Shown: positions 16,601 to 24,640 of the stretch, one piece after another | Numbering within the stretch: position 1 is the stretch's first letter | How the letters are laid out: each line of letters opens with the position of its first letter | Assembly (NCBI RefSeq): GCF_004834005.1 | Contig: NZ_STFF01000007.1 | Span: 62,001 to 126,000 of the forward strand | Direction: 5' to 3' | DNA: 64,000 nucleotides | From: Niastella caeni | Lineage (GTDB): Bacteria; Bacteroidota; Bacteroidia; Chitinophagales; Chitinophagaceae | Made by a program: the position numbers and the translations under genes | Notes under the pieces: generated by a model | Seen by the model: the letters and a program-made list of their open reading frames with translations, nothing else | What the model was told of the DNA's origin: nothing | Database searches by the model: none

Positions 16601-19177
16601 TGTTATGATTTTTCGCAACATGCGGTACATCCCGGTTATGTGACTGTATTGCAGCAACTGAAAGAAGAATACGATGCTGCCAATATGGTGGCTATGGAAA
16701 GACATTTTCTACAGCAGCAATATAAAGTTGATAACGTTGATCTGACCCATTTAAGCATCGAACGAATCAGGGCCAGAAAGGATGATAAAGAAATAGATTA
16801 TTTACTGCATCATGCGGAGGCAAACCAATTGGTAATGCGGTTGAGCAAGTTAAATCACAACATGCAAAAACTGCAATCACAGTTACAGCAGTGTTTAAAC
16901 GAGTACGATACAAAACCGGTAAACGACATTTACGACGAGTTGGAAAGCATAAGCATGAACGCAGAAAGCCTGCGTGATCTGTTACCCGCTTTGCGTGAAT
17001 ATTCTGAGTTGCCCGAATCGGTGAAAGATGTGTTGAGAAAAGTACCGGTTACGCCGTTACAGGCAGAAGCCGGCATGGCGAATAAAACGCTATCGCACAT
17101 TTACCAGTACAACAAAGTATTTGCCAATACCGATATGCATGCAATCGAAAAAGCGGTTCGGCAAATACAGCATTGTTACAAACAATTGCTGAAAGTAAAT
17201 GCCGATTACATCCGGGCTGCGGTAAGGCAACGGTTCCTGAATAATGTTGAATTAAGCAATATAGCCAGCAGCCAGTTATCGCCGGAGCAACGGGAATTTA
17301 AAAAGAATTATACGGAGGGCCGGAAGATCCTGGAAAACGAATTCAATAAAAGCATTCGGTTCAAGAGTATCCGCGAACTGTCGGCCAAAGAAAGCGGATT
17401 TGTTTTGAAAGACCTCAAATCGGTTTGGCTCATGAGCCCGTTAAGTGTAAGTGACAGCTTGCCGGTAGATATTGGATTTTTTGATGTGGTGATCTTCGAT
17501 GAAGCCAGTCAGATCACGCTCGAAGAGGGTATTCCGGCATTGTATCGCGCCAAACAAACGATCATCGTTGGCGATGATAAACAAATGCCGCCTACCAATT
17601 TCTTTACCGTGCGAACTGAAGATCCTGATGACCTGGAGGTATATAATGACGAAAATGAGGATGAATTATTAAGTAACGATGCAGACAGCCTGTTGGTGCA
17701 GGGCGCCAGAAAGTTGAATAATGTAATGTTGGGGTGGCATTACAGAAGCCGCTTTGAAACGTTGATCAGCTTTAGTAATCACGCTTTTTATGAAGCGAAC
17801 CTGCTCACCATTCCCGACAAAACCATTCATCATACCGAAAAGAAATCAATTGAAATAACCAAGCCGCAGGAAGCAGTTAAACATGCCGATGCATTATTTG
17901 ACCGCAGTATCAGTTTCCATTTTCTGCCCAATAGTGTATACGAGAAGCGTATAAATACCGACGAAGCAGATTATATAGCACACCTGGTGAAAACATTGCT
18001 TCAACGGAAAATAAAAGAAAGCATAGGGATTGTTGCATTCAGCCAGGAACAACAGGAAGCTATTGAAAATGCATTGACCAATCTGGCTTCCAAAGACAAA
18101 GATTTTGAGCAGCAGTTGGAAGATGCCTGGAGCCGCACGGAAGAGGACCAGTTCACCGGCTTGTTTGTAAAGAACCTTGAGAATGTACAGGGCGATGAGC
18201 GCGACATTATAATTATGAGCGTATGCTACGGATTCGACTCCCGCAGAAAGATGATCATGAATTTTGGGCCCATTAACAAGAAAGGTGGCGAGAAAAGATT
18301 GAATGTAATTTTTAGCCGCGCTAAAAAGCATATGGCGGTGGTGAGCAGCATCCGGCATAATCACATTACCAATGAGTATAATGAAGGCGCCAATTATTTT
18401 AAACGCTTTTTACAGTATTCAGAACTGGTAAGTTGCGGCGATATGAAATCGGCCCGTACCATATTAGATAGCCTGGTGCTGCATAAAAAGGATAGATCGA
18501 GGTCAAAAGGAGATAACATTATTCTGCAACAGATCAGGGAACAGCTTGAAAAGAAAGGATATGAAGTAGCGGAACAGGTAGGGCAATCTGATTTTAAATG
18601 TTCGCTGGCGGTAAAAGCCAGGCCAGGTGATACCACCTATAGCCTGAGTATTTTGCTGGATGATGACCGGCATTACAAGAATGAAAACCTGTTGGAGCAA
18701 TATTATCAGCGTCCGGCCATTTTGCAAACGTTTAACTGGCGTACCATTAATGTGTTTGCAAAAGACTGGTTAAGCCAACCCGATAAAGTGCTGGAACAAA
18801 TAATAAAACGATTGCACCAGGAGCCAGGGCAGGAGGACGAGAAAGTTACGGAAGCTGTGGTTACAAACGAACCGGCAAATGCAGCCGGGCAACCGGAAAG
18901 CGTAACGAGTATTCCTGCTGTTAAAACTGAAACGCCAGCGGCAGCCACTCCTTATGATCATTTAACGTTTCACCGGCTTATTAATGCCGAGGGGGAAACC
19001 AGCCGGTTCTGGGAAGCAGCGCTTGATGGTTGTAAATTGATCGTGCGTTATGGAAGAGTGGGTACAAAAGGACAGGTGCACGTAAAGACCTTTGGCAAAG
19101 AAACTACGGCCCAACTGGAAAAGGATAAGTTGATCAAAGAGAAAGCCAATAAGGGATACAAAGCAACATGGCTTTAA
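13691..19177 (+). CDS. Giant fusion: kinase-like domain, SF1 (DUF4011/COG1112) helicase, endonuclease-like domain, WGR domain
   Basis: 1828 residues. (1) ~1-220: remnant of a Ser/Thr-kinase fold; the C-lobe is readable as 'HHDELTDIFCLGCVLGSMALG' broken over 141-161 and a closing 'MTELSRQKRVQDL', but no HRD or DFG motif is seen. (2) ~235-600: DUF4011-type region. (3) SF1 helicase: Walker A GPPGTGKS at 644-651, a long helical insertion, Walker B DEAS near 1271, 'GDDKQMPPT', 'HYRSRFETL' near 1349, 'VQGDERDIIIMS' near 1500, 'FSRAKKH' near 1540. (4) ~1590-1700: Vsr/MTES_1575-like nuclease fold whose usual acidic residues look replaced ('CSLAV', 'SILLDDD'). (5) ~1752-1828: WGR domain ('RYGRVGTKGQ'). 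This resembles Mokosh-type kinase-helicase defence proteins in architecture only. It follows the M48 gene. Confidence 0.88.
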   Translation: MSIQVQSFRQFLKTAFNNGDYATDDVIAFVLPLCKEVIGFHEAGLVAPFENEHALFISDNRLDVDERAAHKPMNAIGKVIALFEKNKARHFEVMGNARPDIDIDDSALSVENVHIHLNGNETLSFPAFIPGYRCFEMTLGHHDELTDIFCLGCVLGSMALGLNLFEEKDLALFAKYRSNPILYNHRIHPTISALIAEMTELSRQKRVQDLYDIVNRLQHYRDYDAEKQTDLSNIAGWINKSLTNRNQLILNKLRNRLFDTSRRNRLLYYKPNMRFVNLTVSSVPMVLHYQSIRPELLFTWNKEISDRVIGMKEIVLNKYLRFEDHLYLPSSLDKIRIEAQRDIQEYGFSQLKLVIVYLNWHNLKEDPDERIQSPLLLVPAEIKKNKKLKEDHFVLKITDNVAEVNPVLASYLKELYGIELPDFVDLDEMTPEQFYQLLKSQIDAANQGIVLNYIQKPRIRLVHNVAKQTVTNFKKRLQRTGKQLSNYKDVGYSYQQEQYKPLGLEIFKQRVEPKRGFLESLGHEDARITPSQLTESVPDKRRPLFELSESEGNPYSWDFDMCNIVLGNFNYKKMSLVRDYNFVIDNQVPNEVFEQLFSSKPKPTSATTQNWNSTDDWYHVITADPTQTKAILKSRDKESYIIQGPPGTGKSQTITNLIADFAARGHSILFVCEKRAALDVVYHRLKQQGLDELCCYIHDSLGDKKEFIRNLKETYEDFTKNKMDLERIQLSREALLKQTNEQLELLKQFHATHTAIPEQAGIEFRKLLERVVELKDHLVTRSVREVDALPHYKEWLEFGNVIQQLSNALEETGAEPTFAEHPFSKINENIFNNENPHVVLENLLTHSRNLLTDITSVVKENNIPPEHTNRLEQIKNLVQVAIVLNPLAETDNLPLVDEGNESARKFDKGVHLYKQQQQHYEQIRERNKNWKTRLSEQDMLAAIPLAAKYEQSFLNFLNSKWNRLKNKIDECYDFSQHAVHPGYVTVLQQLKEEYDAANMVAMERHFLQQQYKVDNVDLTHLSIERIRARKDDKEIDYLLHHAEANQLVMRLSKLNHNMQKLQSQLQQCLNEYDTKPVNDIYDELESISMNAESLRDLLPALREYSELPESVKDVLRKVPVTPLQAEAGMANKTLSHIYQYNKVFANTDMHAIEKAVRQIQHCYKQLLKVNADYIRAAVRQRFLNNVELSNIASSQLSPEQREFKKNYTEGRKILENEFNKSIRFKSIRELSAKESGFVLKDLKSVWLMSPLSVSDSLPVDIGFFDVVIFDEASQITLEEGIPALYRAKQTIIVGDDKQMPPTNFFTVRTEDPDDLEVYNDENEDELLSNDADSLLVQGARKLNNVMLGWHYRSRFETLISFSNHAFYEANLLTIPDKTIHHTEKKSIEITKPQEAVKHADALFDRSISFHFLPNSVYEKRINTDEADYIAHLVKTLLQRKIKESIGIVAFSQEQQEAIENALTNLASKDKDFEQQLEDAWSRTEEDQFTGLFVKNLENVQGDERDIIIMSVCYGFDSRRKMIMNFGPINKKGGEKRLNVIFSRAKKHMAVVSSIRHNHITNEYNEGANYFKRFLQYSELVSCGDMKSARTILDSLVLHKKDRSRSKGDNIILQQIREQLEKKGYEVAEQVGQSDFKCSLAVKARPGDTTYSLSILLDDDRHYKNENLLEQYYQRPAILQTFNWRTINVFAKDWLSQPDKVLEQIIKRLHQEPGQEDEKVTEAVVTNEPANAAGQPESVTSIPAVKTETPAAATPYDHLTFHRLINAEGETSRFWEAALDGCKLIVRYGRVGTKGQVHVKTFGKETTAQLEKDKLIKEKANKGYKATWL

Positions 19178-19232
19178 GAGCGGAGATCCAAAGGGTGGAG
19201 CCTGTATTCCTTTTTTATTTCTTATTAATTTT

Positions 19233-20357
19233 TCATTCCTCATTTTTTAAGGGAATGGAAACTTCCAGCCGGCATCCTTTACCGGGTGCCGAAATAATTC
19301 GAACTGAGCCGTTATAGGTTTCAACGCGGTTCAGAATGTTAGTAATACCTACACCGTTGCGTGACTGGCTTGGGTTAAAGCCTATGCCATTGTCTTCAAT
19401 GCAAAGGACCACGGATGCATTTGTATTGTGTAGCTTTATTATTGCTTTTGGGGCCTTTGCATGCCGGATGATGTTGGTTAGCTGTTCCTGTATAATACGA
19501 TATAAGGTCTCTTTAATATTGTCAGGAATAAGCGTTTCATTCAACCCGTGCGTATCCAGGTAAACAGGTTGTTGCTGCAGGATATTGTCGATCGTTTTTT
19601 GTATTTCTGTTTGCAGACTCGTTTCTGCAAACCTTGGCAAAACCAGCCGGTGCGACAGGTTACGAATTTCGCGGATAACTTCTTCAATATTCTCTTTGCA
19701 TCTTTCAATCGTGTTCTTTTCCTCGTCATAATTTTCAAGGCTATATTCAAGCTGCAATTTTACAGCGGCCAGTATCTGGTTAATGTTGTCGTGTAATTCT
19801 CTTCCCAGTTCATTTCTTTCATTCTCCTGGGTTTTTATCATTAACTGGTTAATTACTTTCTGTTGTTCTAATTTGTTTTTACGTACAGCTTCATTGGTTA
19901 TTTCTTCGGCAGTAATGTCTTTCAATGTGGCTATAAGACCAACCGGCCTATTTTTTTCATCCCTGGCAAAAGTAACTGTCGATAAAAGGTGGAATTGCTG
20001 CTTATCTTTTCTGGTAAAAACAACCTTACCCTGCCAGCTACCTGTTTGTTGTAAGATCTGCAAAGCGGCTTCCGGGGAATCGTTGATGTATTCGTATTGT
20101 ATAACCTCCATGAAAGGACTGCCTGCCACATCTTTCGACCTGATGCCAAAAACCTGTTCTGCTTTCTTGTTGATGTAAACGATGCGCAGGTCCATATCAG
20201 TAAAGATCACGGCATCGCTGATATGGTCGAGCAATACGCTGTTTTGTACATGCATTGTATTGCTATTGGTTTTGGTATTAACCTGGCGGAATTGAAGCGC
20301 GATGTTTGGCTTTTTAGGGTAGTAGTAATTCATAGTCATGCAGTTTGTTTGGTGCAT
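19233..20357 (-). CDS. PAS-domain histidine kinase, NarX/HisKA_3 type
   Basis: 374 residues, soluble. One PAS domain ~40-150 ('AVIFTDMDLRIVYINKKAEQVFG', split by the PAS core) with a PAC-like 'GLIATLKDITAEE'. HisKA_3 has phospho-acceptor His189 in 'GRELHDNINQI'. The HATPase_c shows 'RIIQEQLTNIIRHA', 'DNGIGFNP' and 'GVGITNILNR'. The catalytic half is close in sequence to the 5429-7579 kinase. No regulator is adjacent, so it is an orphan kinase that converges on the helicase cassette. Start at the ATG 20357; later ATGs (for example at 20339) are possible. Confidence 0.88.
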   Translation of the reverse strand: MHQTNCMTMNYYYPKKPNIALQFRQVNTKTNSNTMHVQNSVLLDHISDAVIFTDMDLRIVYINKKAEQVFGIRSKDVAGSPFMEVIQYEYINDSPEAALQILQQTGSWQGKVVFTRKDKQQFHLLSTVTFARDEKNRPVGLIATLKDITAEEITNEAVRKNKLEQQKVINQLMIKTQENERNELGRELHDNINQILAAVKLQLEYSLENYDEEKNTIERCKENIEEVIREIRNLSHRLVLPRFAETSLQTEIQKTIDNILQQQPVYLDTHGLNETLIPDNIKETLYRIIQEQLTNIIRHAKAPKAIIKLHNTNASVVLCIEDNGIGFNPSQSRNGVGITNILNRVETYNGSVRIISAPGKGCRLEVSIPLKNEE

Positions 20358-20822
20358 AGGGATTTTGAGATTTTACGAAATATACTTTTAGGACCAGGTA
20401 AGTGTGTACATGTAAATTTAACGTGGGAATGCGTATTTATAATATGACATTGCTCATATAGATGACTGATTATGAGAAGAAGTTGTTTTGGATCAATTGC
20501 CACATAAGGATCTCTGTTATCTTTTTTACTTCATCATTCAATTAGGGATATACGAAGTGGTAGAACTAGTGGAAATACGGGAGGGTTGTTAAGTGTTTGC
20601 CTGTACGCATCCGGTCTGTTAAAAACGACCTGCATCAAACAAAAGTATTCAATTATCGCTTTTAAGCAGTAATTGCATGATCTCAATCAATTGAAATTGA
20701 TCAAAAACAATTTTTGGGTTTTCCTCTTGCTTTAAATCAAGTGTTATTAGTAAGTACAAACTCTTAAAAACAACAAAAGCTCCAGGCGGAGCTTTTGTTG
20801 TTTTTATGTCGGGTGAAAAATC
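20358..20822. other. 465-bp intergenic region
   Basis: AT-rich, no supported gene. Its only clear element is the strong hairpin at 20766-20805. It should also contain the promoter of the leftward PAS kinase, but no clear TAnnTTTG was found. Confidence 0.4.
20766..20805. terminator. Perfect 18-bp hairpin terminator
   Basis: AAAAACAACAAAAGCTCC (20766-20783) pairs with its exact complement (20788-20805) around the loop AGGC, with A and T runs at the outer ends. It terminates the leftward DUF4251 gene ending at 20823. Confidence 0.9.
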
Positions 20823-21323
20823 TCAATTATTCTTCGGGATAACATACCCATTAAAAGAAATAGGCTGCCGGTTGTAACTGGTAACAATAACATTGGCGGT
20901 GCCATTATCGAAAATGTTCAATGTAAGTTGTCGCGGGTCCTGCAGGTCTTTCGGGGTGATGATCACATCCCATCCGCCTTTCTTTCTATTGGTAACCGAA
21001 TATTGAAAATCTGTTGAGGTGAACCGAAGCGGACCTTCGACAGGATTCAACGGTGCTGTATAGGCACGGCCAAAATAAGGTAAATCGCTGACGATCGTAT
21101 CTTTCGATACCCGCAAATCAAAATCAGTTGTTAGTTGCCGGCTACTTCCTGACGCCGGTAATGCGGTTTGGGCTTTGAAAACATAATTCCTGGCTTCTAC
21201 GATCTCTTTTATCTGGGCGGTCTTTTTGGCCTTTTTATGTTGCGCCAGCCCCGCTCCGGGAAATAACGTAACGGGTATTACCAACAGTAACAGTAGGTTT
21301 CTGTTTATTACTTCATTTTTCAT
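20823..21323 (-). CDS. DUF4251 family secreted protein
   Basis: The ATG at 21323 starts a signal peptide (MKNEVINRNLLLLLVIPVTL...GLAQ); upstream the frame offers only a GTG. The mature part matches the DUF4251 pattern: 'ARNYVFKAQTALP', 'SRQLTTDFDLRVSKDTI', 'DLPYFGRAYTAP', 'EGPLRFTSTDFQY', and a terminal 'NRQPISFNGYV'. About 166 residues in all. Members are exported Bacteroidota proteins of unknown function. The gene stands alone and ends at a strong terminator. Confidence 0.82.
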   Translation of the reverse strand: MKNEVINRNLLLLLVIPVTLFPGAGLAQHKKAKKTAQIKEIVEARNYVFKAQTALPASGSSRQLTTDFDLRVSKDTIVSDLPYFGRAYTAPLNPVEGPLRFTSTDFQYSVTNRKKGGWDVIITPKDLQDPRQLTLNIFDNGTANVIVTSYNRQPISFNGYVIPKNN

Positions 21324-21416
21324 AAAACACACTGTTTTGTTCTATATAAAGAACGCCAGGGTGTTATAAATTGTTTGTTAAAATCGAATACAGAAGCAGG
21401 GAAGGGTAGAACCGGC

Positions 21417-22136
21417 TTATATAAAGCTTCTTATGATAAGCCCGATCATTATTGAAAAAGAGAAGCTCATTAATGTTCCAATTAAAATATACTCAGCTTC
21501 TTTACGGGCTTCATTTCCTTTAATATCGTTAAATCGAAGGATCGACTTGGCGGCAATTAAAAAACCGATGCCTTCAAAATGGCTGCTGATAACGAAGGTA
21601 AATACCAGGATGCGTTCAAAAATACCAATCCATTTTCCGGCTTCATTCAGGCTTACAGATGAGCGCACGCTGTTTTCCTCCGCTTCGCGACGCCATTTTT
21701 GGGTAGCGCTGGCCATTAATAATGATAACGGAAAGGTAACCAGCAAATATCCAACACCAATAGCCCATGCTTTTTGGCTATGCATTACCGATACCCAGTT
21801 TTGGGGCAACCAACCTGCCGGCGCTACAAATAAACACCATAAAACAAACAGCGTAAGAATATGAGCAACCTGGTCTATAATAAAGTAAACCGCCTTTTCG
21901 GGTTGATTTAGTTTCCACAGGTCAATAACGTAGTGCGTGAACATAACCAGCAGAGGAATGATCCATAAGTCCCAGCGGGGTGCAAACAGGTAAACGAGTA
22001 TACCATGGATTGCGCAGTGCAGATAAAGCATCCAGGAGCGGGCTTTCAATCGTTGCTTATGGCGCACCATAGAGCGTGTTTGTAATATAAAATCGCCCAG
22101 GAGGTGGGCGAAGAGCCATTGAAATAAGGTTACCAT
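21417..22136 (-). CDS. DUF3307 family membrane protein
   Basis: 239 residues with about six hydrophobic segments. It begins with the DUF3307 signature 'LFAHLLGDFILQT' followed by basic residues; 'FTHYVIDLWK' and 'FIIDQVAHI' are further family-like motifs. DUF3307 genes are often next to satD, and here a SatD-family gene lies 159 bp upstream on the same strand, supporting a functional pair. The biochemical role is unknown. Transcription probably comes from the satD promoter with its operator array. Confidence 0.82.
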   Translation of the reverse strand: MVTLFQWLFAHLLGDFILQTRSMVRHKQRLKARSWMLYLHCAIHGILVYLFAPRWDLWIIPLLVMFTHYVIDLWKLNQPEKAVYFIIDQVAHILTLFVLWCLFVAPAGWLPQNWVSVMHSQKAWAIGVGYLLVTFPLSLLMASATQKWRREAEENSVRSSVSLNEAGKWIGIFERILVFTFVISSHFEGIGFLIAAKSILRFNDIKGNEARKEAEYILIGTLMSFSFSIMIGLIIRSFI

Positions 22137-22295
22137 AGTTAAAATGCTTAAGGCCGCTTTAGGCTTAACGCTACAACCGTACCGGCTTTCTTTGCCTTCT
22201 GCTGCATTCTCGGTGTTTCAGTAAAGTAAAGCCGGCAAAAAAATTTTGAGTTGGCGTTAAGCGTTTCGCGTTGAGCGTTCGGCCTTAAATATAAA

Positions 22296-22925
22296 TTAAA
22301 CCGTTGGGATAACCGATTCAAAACGGGTGAGAATTTTATTAACAACCGACCAGCCTGCACCCTGAAGGCGATAGTATACCGCCGGTTGTTTAATTTTTAA
22401 TTTTTGGGCTATGGCATCCTGGGTAAGGTCTTGTAGTTGCAGGTAAATAGCTTCGGCCTGTTGAATTGACCAGTGTTGAATAAGATAATCGAGTGAAGAA
22501 CTATGCACCTGCCATTCGCTGGTAAATTCTTCGTTGCCGGCAATGCTGATCAATTCCCCGCTTTTTACGAGTGTATCGAGGTAGGGGCCAGATGCCTGGA
22601 AAGCCGACCCATCGGAAGTGATCACCTGTTTGCTTCTAAAGCTTATTTCTCCCACTCCAATGGCCAGCCGCATTTTAAATGCATACTGTATTAAATAACT
22701 GTGTAATAAAAGGGTTATTCGCAATGCTGCTAAACGATTGCTGGTAAGTATCGCCTGTATGCTGTCGCCGCGATATTGCTCTACTTCAAGATCGGGCCAT
22801 TTCTGAACCGACTCGTAAATAAATATATCGAGTACATGTTGCAGCTTTTTACGGGCTCCCGGTTTCAAATAAGATGAGCCGACTACATCTCCACTGATTA
22901 CTATAGCTTTTTTTTCCGCAGCCAT
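22296..22925 (-). CDS. SatD family protein with C-terminal helix-turn-helix
   Basis: 209 residues. The N-terminus 'VISGDVVGSS' and 'VEQYRGDSIQAIL' fit the SatD family, which has a nucleotide-cyclase-like core. The C-terminal ~60 residues form a probable HTH ('LTQDAIAQKLKIKQPAVYYRL'). The ATG at 22925 lies 19 bases after a very good TTTG-N20-TATATTTG promoter, over which sits a run of five regularly spaced palindromes. Together with the HTH this suggests that the protein binds the array and regulates its own operon with the downstream DUF3307 gene. Binding is inference; the family assignment is good. Confidence 0.82.
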   Translation of the reverse strand: MAAEKKAIVISGDVVGSSYLKPGARKKLQHVLDIFIYESVQKWPDLEVEQYRGDSIQAILTSNRLAALRITLLLHSYLIQYAFKMRLAIGVGEISFRSKQVITSDGSAFQASGPYLDTLVKSGELISIAGNEEFTSEWQVHSSSLDYLIQHWSIQQAEAIYLQLQDLTQDAIAQKLKIKQPAVYYRLQGAGWSVVNKILTRFESVIPTV

Positions 22926-22944
22926 AACCCTGACCTGATTTTTA

Positions 22945-22976
22945 CAAATATAAGCCTATAGCCTTATAAATACAAA
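22945..22976 (-). promoter_or_regulatory. satD promoter (TTTG - N20 - TATATTTG)
   Basis: Minus strand: TTTG at 22976-22973, exactly 20 bases, then TATATTTG at 22952-22945, a full match to the Bacteroidota -33/-7 consensus, 19 bases before the satD ATG. Palindrome 1 of the operator array (22949-22968) fills the spacer and overlaps the -7 element. Confidence 0.75.
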
Positions 22977-23083
22977 TTATAAGCCTATAGACTTATATTT
23001 AGCAATTATAAGCCTGTAGGCTTATAATATAGGATTATAAGTTTAAGGGCTTATACTGTGTTATATAAGTTCTTAATCTTATA
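22949..23083. promoter_or_regulatory. Array of five 20-bp palindromic operator-like sites, 28-29 bp period
   Basis: Sites at 22949-22968, 22978-22997, 23007-23026, 23036-23055 and 23064-23083. Each follows TATAAGnn-N4-nnCTTATA; site 3 is TATAAGCC-TGTA-GGCTTATA. Start-to-start distances are 29, 29, 29 and 28, with unrelated 8-9-base spacers. Site 1 sits between the -33 and -7 elements of satD; sites 4 and 5 are more degenerate. The geometry fits cooperative binding of a dimeric repressor, perhaps SatD itself. Too short and too palindromic for a CRISPR array. Confidence 0.8.
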
Positions 23084-23138
23084 ATTGGCTGTAAGCCAGG
23101 CATATGTAAAGTATTACCCGTTGTATTGTATGGTAAAA

Positions 23139-23186
23139 CAAAAACCCTCCGTTCCTGATAGCTATCAGAACGGAGGGTTTTTTATA
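23139..23186. terminator. Bulged ~20-bp hairpin terminator
   Basis: AAAACCCTCCGTTCCTGATAG pairs with CTATCAGAACGGAGGGTTTT with one bulged C; A and T runs are at the ends. It lies 40 bases past the ahcY stop (23227) on the minus strand. Confidence 0.85.
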
Positions 23187-23226
23187 TGCGAATGTAAACG
23201 CTTGCTGAAATTCTATACAGGTGAAA

Positions 23227-24552
23227 TTAATACCTGTAGTGTTCCGGCTTGAACGGTCCTTCTTTGGGTATGCCCAGGTAAGAAGCCTGTTCATTGGTGA
23301 GTTCATCCAACTGCACACCAATTTTTTTCAGGTGCAGGCGGGCAACTTTCTCATCCAGGTGTTTAGGCAGAACGTATACTTTATTTTCGTAATTCTTGTG
23401 ATTTGTCCACAGTTCCAATTGCGCCAGCGTTTGGTTGGTAAATGAGTTACTCATTACAAAGCTGGGGTGACCTGTAGCGCAACCGAGGTTCACTAAGCGG
23501 CCTTCTGCCAGCAAAATGATCTCTTTACCATCTATGCTATACAAATCAACCTGAGGTTTAATGGTGTCTTTGGTATTTCCGTAATTATTGTTCAACCAGG
23601 CTACATCAATTTCAATATCAAAGTGGCCGATGTTACAAACAATGGCTTTATCTTTCATCGCCTTGAAATGGGCGCCGGTGATCAGGTCGCGGCAACCGGA
23701 AGCGGTAACGATAATATCGGCTTCTTTCACAGCGTCGATCATCTTCTTAACTTCAAAGCCATCCATAGCCGCCTGTAAAGCGCATATAGGATCTATTTCG
23801 GTAACAATAACTCTACAACCTGCACCAGCCAGTGAAGCTGCAGAACCTTTACCTACGTCGCCATAACCGCCAACGACAGCCACTTTACCAGCCAGCATTA
23901 CATCGGTAGCGCGGCGAATGGCATCAACCAGGCTTTCTTTACAACCGTATTTATTATCAAATTTCGATTTGGTAACTGAATCGTTTACATTGAAGGCCGG
24001 GATAGGCAAAGTGCCTTTGGCCATTCTTTCGTAAAGACGGTGAACACCGGTAGTGGTTTCTTCGCTCAAACCACGGATATGTTGAACCAGTTCAGGGTAT
24101 TTATCAAACACAATGTTGGTAAGGTCGCCACCGTCATCGAGGATCATATTCAGCGGACGGTCAGCGCCACCAAAGAACAATGTTTGTTCAATACACCAGT
24201 CAGCTTCTTCAATAGTTTGGCCTTTCCAGGCATATACGCCAATACCGGCAGCAGCAATAGCAGCAGCGGCATGATCTTGCGTTGAGAAGATGTTGCAGGA
24301 GCTCCATTTAACCTCGGCGCCTAATGCTACCAGGGTTTCAATGAGCACCGCAGTTTGAATGGTCATATGCAAACAACCGGCAACGCGGGCGCCTTTTAAA
24401 GGTTGTGAAGGACCATACTCAGCACGTAACGCCATTAAACCCGGCATTTCAGCTTCTGCAAGGCGAATCTCTTTACGACCCCATTCTGCAAGGCTAATAT
24501 CTTTTACCTTATAGGGAAGTGAAAAATCAATGTTTTTAGTGATAGTAGACAT
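23227..24552 (-). CDS. ahcY: Adenosylhomocysteinase (S-adenosylhomocysteine hydrolase)
   Basis: Splits S-adenosylhomocysteine into adenosine and homocysteine in the methyl cycle; NAD-dependent, cytosolic, usually a tetramer. Seen: 'AEWGRKEIRLAEAEMPGL', 'GARVAGCLHMT', 'NVNDSVTKSKFDN', the NAD loop 'GYGDVGKG', 'GHFDIEID', and the C-terminal 'KPEHYRY'. Length from the ATG at 24552 is 441 residues, normal for the bacterial enzyme; the upstream frame starts only at TTG. A good -7 element lies 27 bases upstream. Monocistronic with its own terminator; an Rrf2 regulator gene lies just upstream on the same strand. Confidence 0.97.
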   Translation of the reverse strand: MSTITKNIDFSLPYKVKDISLAEWGRKEIRLAEAEMPGLMALRAEYGPSQPLKGARVAGCLHMTIQTAVLIETLVALGAEVKWSSCNIFSTQDHAAAAIAAAGIGVYAWKGQTIEEADWCIEQTLFFGGADRPLNMILDDGGDLTNIVFDKYPELVQHIRGLSEETTTGVHRLYERMAKGTLPIPAFNVNDSVTKSKFDNKYGCKESLVDAIRRATDVMLAGKVAVVGGYGDVGKGSAASLAGAGCRVIVTEIDPICALQAAMDGFEVKKMIDAVKEADIIVTASGCRDLITGAHFKAMKDKAIVCNIGHFDIEIDVAWLNNNYGNTKDTIKPQVDLYSIDGKEIILLAEGRLVNLGCATGHPSFVMSNSFTNQTLAQLELWTNHKNYENKVYVLPKHLDEKVARLHLKKIGVQLDELTNEQASYLGIPKEGPFKPEHYRY

Positions 24553-24579
24553 ATCTGTTTGAATGTTTATTTTCGGCGG

Positions 24580-24587
24580 CAAAGCTA
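24580..24587 (-). promoter_or_regulatory. ahcY -7 promoter element
   Basis: Minus-strand TAGCTTTG matches TAnnTTTG and leaves ~27 bases to the ATG at 24552. A possible -33 (ATTG near 24611-24614) is spaced slightly too far at 23 bases. Confidence 0.5.
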
Positions 24588-24640
24588 CAATATATGAATG
24601 AAACTCACGGCAATTGTGAAATTGAGTGATAGTGAAGCGG

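Noticed and set aside
22945..23085. CRISPR-like appearance of evenly spaced repeats upstream of satD
   Set aside because: Repeats are 20-bp palindromes with only 8-9-base spacers and no cas genes; they overlap a promoter, so operators are the better reading.
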